A model generated the notes under the pieces. It searched no databases, was not told where the DNA came from, and saw nothing but the letters and a program-made list of their open reading frames with translations. DNA of 64,000 bases from Rhizophagus irregularis (lineage: Eukaryota > Glomeromycota > Glomeromycetes > Glomerales > Glomeraceae), in contig NC_089438.1 of the NCBI RefSeq assembly GCF_026210795.1, positions 1,943,501 to 2,007,500 on the forward strand. The letters run 5' to 3'. Below are positions 58,565 to 64,000 of this stretch, in pieces (positions within the stretch are counted from its first letter, which is position 1; each line of letters opens with the position of its first letter). Made by a program: the position numbers and the translations under genes.

Positions 58565-59565
58565 TTTTACGAAAAATCGGATATTTATAATTGTTCAAGG
58601 AGGCAAAGAATAAAAAAAGTTTAACAATCAAAATCATGATGTAGATTCTACTTTGTGTTTATAAAAGTAAAATCGACAAGATTAGCTTACACAAAGTAAT
58701 TAGTAAATGTGTAAGTGGCTAAAAGTGTCAATTAAAGAGATGTGAAGTGTAAACGCGGCGCTAAATATTTTAATTTATTTTATTGTGTATACTAGGAAAG
58801 AGTAAATTACCGTATGTTGTCCGAAATTGGTAAATATCACTACCTCTGAGGCTCTGACACGAGGTTGTTAGAGTTGCATAGTGCACGTGGTATAGATGTT
58901 AGTTACTATCTCTTCTCGAAAATAATAATGCATGTTTCATGTTAAAACTTCTAAGACGTCATTTTTTTATTACCAATAAAAGATTGGTAAGTTCCTCATC
59001 ATTGTTTTATTGATGATGATTATAATAATGATCATAATTTAGGATATATTAAATCTTGGCATTTATTAATATTTAGTTTAGTAAATTCTTTCTAGAAGAG
59101 TTTTATAATTAATATAGAAACTCTATAAAGTAGAATGAACTTTTTAACTTATTTGGACAAACATTAATTAGAGTCTGAAGCAACGCGGAAATAGATAGTG
59201 GTACAATCTACCCACGAAAAAAATTTTCAGTGGTCTGATTTATTTTGTACAACATTTTAGAAGCTGGTCTTTTTTCGAGAAAAGAGGGAGTTTTTAATTA
59301 AAAAGAAAATAGTTTATTTGATAAATTATTTGTTATTTTAGAAATTTAACAATTAATCCCCTGTCGCACTAAGTGTCATTCATGATCACCTTCGTGGCTT
59401 TCATACTAATTTTTTAAAATTGCGAGTGATTAGCTGAGTATATAAATGACTGGGAATCTTCGTTTACTTATTTCCCTCATATAGTTAGCCGGGAGATTAC
59501 TAATATTAGTTTAAATAGTTAAAATAATTAATATTTAATGAGTGACACGCTCCGGAGGATTACCC
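58565..59565. other. sterol glucosyltransferase upstream region and spacer
   Basis: Begins with the promoter side of the sterol glucosyltransferase. CACGTG occurs at about 58883. No open frame of interest. Confidence 0.4.
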
Positions 59566-59640
59566 ATTTATTTTACGGGAAGGGGGTTTTTTCCCGAATT
59601 TCCTTTCGGGAAAAAAACCCCAACTCCCCATGAAATAAAC
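59566..59640. repeat. strong hairpin, ~75 bp
   Basis: Arms CATTTATTTTACGGGAAGGG plus GGTTTTTTCCCGAA, and the near-inverse TTCGGGAAAAAAACCCC plus AACTCCCCATGAAATAAAC, around a loop of about 5 bases (TTTCC). GC-rich stems in an AT-rich setting. Could be a tiny fold-back element, a terminator-like structure or an RNA hairpin. Confidence 0.7.
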
Positions 59641-60396
59641 AATACCAATCTTTATATAATTTAATAATTGTCACCTTTATACTCACTTCTAAGGCAAAAA
59701 ATTTCAATTTAGTATATTAATGGGAAAACTCAATATTCGGCTGACATGTGATTCATGTGATTACGCAAATCTGAAAAAATAATTAGTTACGTTACCGACG
59801 CGCGTACCACTTTTTGTGGCGTCTCAATTGGAGTATCGTGTAAATAATTTATGGCGTCAAGTATGTGTTACTATTTAATAACATAAATATAATGTAAAAA
59901 TCTTTAAAAAACTAATTTAAGAGTATATAAATTAAAAAAATTTTGCAGAAACTAATAGATTTTATAAAATGAAAAGTACTTTAAATTAAGGATAAATGAA
60001 TAGATCAGTAAATAACTAATTGTTTCTGCAAAATGTTAATAAATAAAAAATACTTAAAAAGTTTAATTAAATCAAAGCATTATTTTGTTTCTATTAATTT
60101 TTATAATTCTATATTAAAGGTCAAAAAAATTTTACAATAAATTAAAATATCACACGATATCAGATCTTTATCTATAACACATAGAAAAAAGACGTGTATT
60201 GTGGATGCTTAAAATCGAATTATAGGGTTAAATGTTACAAAGAAAAAGTACTTTTAGTAGATTTGATTCAATTCATATGGCTCGCTGCTAATCATAATTT
60301 GTATTAACAAATGGTTCTTTAACAAATGATGGGGAACATTCAATTAAATAAATTATAAATAAATTCTTTTTTTGGTTATACACATATTCAACATAT
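59641..60396. other. spacer downstream of the diflavin reductase
   Basis: AT-rich, holding the NDOR1-like 3' end. No gene seen. Confidence 0.4.
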
Positions 60397-63008
60397 TCAT
60401 GACCACTAAATACATAAATAAAATAAATATAAAACCATTAAAGAAAATCAGAAGCTAAATAAATTTTAAATTATCTTACCAAATCACGCAAATAACGCTT
60501 ATCACTGATCCATTGAGTCAAAATTTTTAATGCATCTGATTTTTGTATTTTACCATGCTCAACTAAAATATCGGCCAAAGCATCATTAACACCTTTAGCC
60601 ATACCTTGAGCATCTCTAAAATCATCAACAATCATTTAATATTTAAATAATCATTTAAACGAAATATACGTTCAATACTTACCCACATACAAAAATCATC
60701 GCATTCTTTTGATCCAGTAATTCATAAATTTCTTGACCTCTCTTTCTCAAAAGGTCTTGAACATATTTTGGATTTCCATTAAGTCCAGCATTAGGTGCTC
60801 TACTAATTACAACTAACAATTCTTTCAAAAAACCATTTTCTGAAAATCTCTCCAATTCTTCACGGTATAAATAATCTTTCTCAATATCTCTACATCCGTA
60901 GAATAACCACATTTCTCCAAATGTTTTTTCAATATTATTTAATTTTCGTTCAGCAATAATTTGTTGCTCACGATGTTGAATAAATCCCACAAAAGGTGCA
61001 ACACCTGTTCCAGGACCGATCATAATTATAGGTCTTGAAATATCTGAAGGAACTGCAAATTCATTAGAGTTTGGCTTCATGAAAATAGGGATGTTTATAT
61101 CCGTAGTTAAGGGAACCCTTTTATTAATTTCTTTGGCATAACCACTCAAATTGTCCAGCCACGGAGTACAAACTCCATATTTACGTACATTGTAAGGGAC
61201 TGGTGTTTTATAATCTACGATATTAAAAGCAAAATGTAATAAATCTCGGTTCACAAGCGGAGAATTAACAATAGAGTAATAACGAGGTTGGTGAGGTGGC
61301 AGAACATCTAGTAAACGTTCTAAAGGCGGTTTACTCGAAGGAAATGTTATCAAAAGATCAAGCAAAGTTGGAACTTGTTCACGCAGAAGATTGAACTGAA
61401 CAGATCCTATAATAAATTAACAATTAGTCTACTAAGAGTTAAAAAGTGATAATATAATAGAGATTTCTACCTTGTTTGCTGCAAAGAAACAGAAGAGTTT
61501 TTTTTTCTTCTTCGTTTGTTGTATATTCAGCCAACAATCTCAATAATGCTTTACGTGGCAAAGAGTTTAAATCTACACCATATCGCAATAACTCAATAAT
61601 CGAAGTCGATTTAGCATTTCTCAAGTGCGATGGAAGCTCTATATGGACAAAATTAAGTTAATTTCAAAAAAAAAGAAAGAAGAATTAATGAGAAATAAAA
61701 TTTTGGAATTTTTTATCTACCAGTTCCCTCAGCGCTTTCGACTGAAATTTCCTGATTGGCTTCATTCTCGTCAATCTCTAAAGTTTTTAAAATTCCCAAA
61801 CATAATTTTTCATTATTGGGTGCAATGATTCCAAAGGAATCACCAGGAATAAATTCCAATTTTTCCCGATAATCTTTAATTTCCAACTCCAAATGGATAG
61901 TTCTTTTAAGTGCCTCGGGATGAGTAAGACAACGAACTGCATCTAATCTAGTATTCACAATTGGAGTTGGTGTATTAATTAAAGTAGGTAATGTCGGAGA
62001 ATTGATTATCCTTTCCTCATTTGATTTTATAATCTTGCAGATCACAGTAGGAATACGTGGTAAAGCAGTAAATTGCTCAACTTTAGCTAATTCAGATAAA
62101 TCCAACATAATTTTAGTGCCGCTCGCAATACCCATTTTTTTATCAACTGATTGACCATTTGGTGTTTCCAAAGGTAAAGACGTTTCATTGCTCTCAGTTT
62201 TACCATTAATCGAAAGAGTTTTTACAGATTCGATAATATTTTCGACTTGCGTATTATTATTATCCTTTCCTTTTTGAACACATACTTTTACTAATTCTGG
62301 CCATAAATTCGCAATCCAAGGATCAACGGTTGTTTCCAAGCTTGAAAAATATAAAGAATTTATGTTGGCGAACCGCTAAGGTTAAAAATTTTTCTCTAAC
62401 CATTACTTAGACTACTAGACAGACTCTCATACCCCATCGCATCATCGGCTAAACCTTTATTATAAAAGGGTGCAGCACCTAAATCTATCATTCTTTTCTC
62501 CAATCGCTTTGCCGTATTGTTGAAATTAGTGTAATTAGTATCACCCAAACCTAATCAAAATTATAATAATTATAATAATAACTAGAACGTGAAATTAAAT
62601 AATAATATAATTAATCTAACTTACCGAGGATTGTGAATTTTAAGTGGCTAAGAAAAGTATTTGATTTAATTTTTCTCAAAAATCGAAAGAACTTTGTAGC
62701 ATTATCTGGTGGATCACCATCTCCAGTATTGGAAGTTACAAGGATCAAAACGTTTTCCTTCGATAAATCGAACTAATAATGTAAATAAGAAAAAAAAATT
62801 ATTATACACTACGTATATAATATAATTATATATTTAATAAAAAAAAAAAATACACTCCACATACCTTGTCAATTTCCTCCATTACATAACATTCATTAAC
62901 AAAACCACGTTCCGAAGCTTCTTGATGTATATTTTTAGCGATCCATTCAGCATTTCCAGTTTGTGAAGCATAAAGAATTACAAATCTCGAGCTTTTTTCT
63001 GAAGCCAT
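60397..63008 (-). CDS. TAH18: NADPH-dependent diflavin oxidoreductase (NDOR1/Tah18-like)
   Basis: Passes electrons from NADPH through FAD and FMN to the cytosolic iron-sulfur assembly factor Dre2/anamorsin. Eight exons: 63008-62865, 62772-62625, 62550-62433, 62340-61721, 61638-61471, 61406-60683, 60615-60480 and an inferred last exon 60405-60397, 688 residues. Flavodoxin-like FMN domain: 'YASQTGNAE' (residues 13-21), 'TSNTGDGDPPDN', 'GLGDTNYTNF'. FAD domain: 'PGDSFGI', 'RYYSIVNSP' (441-449). NADPH domain: 'GPGTGVAPFVGFIQHR' (from 530), 'WLFYGCRD', end 'WISDKRYLRDLWS'. The last three codons come from splicing at 60480 (GTAAGA) to TGG TCA TGA. Without that intron the protein would end 'LVR'. 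The FMN-FAD linker (about residues 150-260) is longer than in yeast Tah18 (623 residues) and low-complexity. Confidence 0.9.
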
Positions 63009-63902
63009 TAGAAGAAAAAAAACCCCCTATGGATCAGCTGAAATTAGTTTTAGGTTAGGGAGGTTATCAACTTGATCAGTCAATCACCCGGCAGTCACCC
63101 GGTATACATACTATTTATCGATCGATTACATACTACTAACTACCGAAAAAGTATAGGAAATTGATGGGTTTATGCAGCTTGTTTCATGCAATATTCACTG
63201 CGCGGCGAATTCTTTGATCCTCATATATGTATTATAACGTATGTTAAACAGTCAAGGCGCAATTATATCATTTTGGTTATCATATTTTAAAACTATTTCG
63301 ATTCTTTCTAATTTTAGTGTGAAACACTTAGATAATTGAATAAGGAAGAATTGAATAAAGAAACTCGTAATGAACAAAAAAAAAAAAAAAAAGATCGTCA
63401 ATTTGTAAACGAGCAAACCTTCCTGAAACATTTTTTATACAATACTTAAATTATGTACTATGTTTTACGAGCTCATTTTTAAATTTAACGTTTTCTTTAT
63501 TATGCACTCGTTTTAAATATTGTGGGACATCAGGTGAGAGTTTGGGACATCATTGTTTAATAAACTAATATAAACTCAACTATAATTTTAATACTTTTTT
63601 CATTGGTTTTCTTTCTTTAAATGGGAACAAAATCATTATTAGCTATTACTATTTTTATGTTACAAATAGTTACCCAGAATTATATATACTCCTAAATGTT
63701 TAATGTGATTGTTTGTCTGCAGATCTAAACACGAATGATATTAAACTATATGTATAAAAAAAAACAATATATAACAAGTATAAACTTTTAAAAAAACCAA
63801 AAAATTCTATTTTCTCATCGTTTCAACTTTTACATTTCGAAATTGCAAAGTCAAATATTTTACAAACTCGTTTAATTTTCTTTTCTAATAGTATTTTTAA
63901 CT
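63009..63902. promoter_or_regulatory. divergent upstream region of the diflavin reductase and the right-edge gene
   Basis: About 0.9 kb between divergent starts. Contains GTCAATCACCCGGCAGTCACCC near 63080 and two GTTTGGGACATCA/TTGTGGGACATCA copies near 63520-63555. No other gene seen. Confidence 0.4.
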
Positions 63903-64000
63903 ATGAATGGTTTGAAAAAGTTGCGTCAGACTTTAAGACGTAATGGTAATAAATCACGTAGTAATAATAAACCATTGAATGAAGTGTACATTTATACTCC
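63903..64000 (+). CDS. 5' end of an unidentified gene, cut by the window edge
   Basis: ATG at 63903 opens a frame that is still open at the last base (32 codons plus 2 bases). The product starts 'MNGLKKLRQTLRRNGNKSRS' and continues NNKPLNEVYIYT, a basic amphipathic start followed by a hydrophobic strand. Codon mix and T-rich upstream DNA fit a real gene start. Too short to name. Confidence 0.5.
   Translation, partial: MNGLKKLRQTLRRNGNKSRSNNKPLNEVYIYT

Noticed and set aside
60473-60480. Stop directly after exon 7 as the true end of the diflavin reductase
   Set aside because: It would use a good splice donor (GTAAGA) as coding sequence and lose the aromatic end typical of the family; the spliced end is preferred but not proven.

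Overview
The window looks like nuclear DNA of an early-diverging filamentous fungus, most likely an arbuscular mycorrhizal fungus (Glomeromycotina, Rhizophagus-like). The reasons are the very AT-rich background, many short GT-AG introns (mostly 50-110 nt), fungus-type genes (a GRAM-PH-GRAM sterol glucosyltransferase, a CM1-domain microtubule-organising protein, a small single-exon HMG-box protein of the MATA-HMG type), and a heavy load of fold-back and hAT/pogo-type transposons. The species call is inference. No tRNA, rRNA or CRISPR array was recognised.

Layout. 1-7.7 kb is gene-dense: the 5' part of THO2/THOC2 (minus, running off the left edge), SNAPC1 (minus), the succinyl-CoA ligase alpha subunit (plus, 7 exons, divergent from SNAPC1) and a ZCCHC8-like zinc-knuckle/PSP protein (minus, 3 exons). 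From 7.8 to 25.6 kb there is no intact gene: this is a transposon graveyard. It holds a Tigger/pogo DDE transposase pseudogene broken by at least four fold-back insertions (some inside one another), a second multi-copy-family pseudogene split by a hAT-type element that contains two more nested elements, several tandem arrays, and a run of about ten exon-like 35-nt units. An aquaporin gene (minus, 4 exons, with an unusual CxxC...CxxC tail) lies at 26.2-27.3 kb. 27.3-41.4 kb is almost empty and contains an extremely AT-rich island with a sharp right edge near 37.27 kb. The HMG-box gene sits alone at 41.4 kb, followed by a GC-richer tandem array at 42.9-43.3 kb.

From 45.1 kb the window is gene-dense again: a 20-exon, 1208-residue CM1 (centrosomin/Mto1/ApsB-like) coiled-coil protein (minus), a small hypothetical protein (minus), TIP41 (plus, 6 exons), an Atg26-like sterol 3-beta-glucosyltransferase (minus, 14 exons, 1085 residues), an NDOR1/Tah18-like diflavin reductase (minus, 8 exons including an inferred 9-nt last exon) and the first 98 bases of a plus-strand gene at the right edge.

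The genes do not form one pathway. Three neighbours at the left end (THO2, SNAPC1, ZCCHC8-like) all belong to nuclear RNA production or surveillance, but this may be chance. Exon boundaries were worked out by hand from reading frame, GT/AG signals and family similarity. For each spliced gene the exon lengths keep frame to the final stop.
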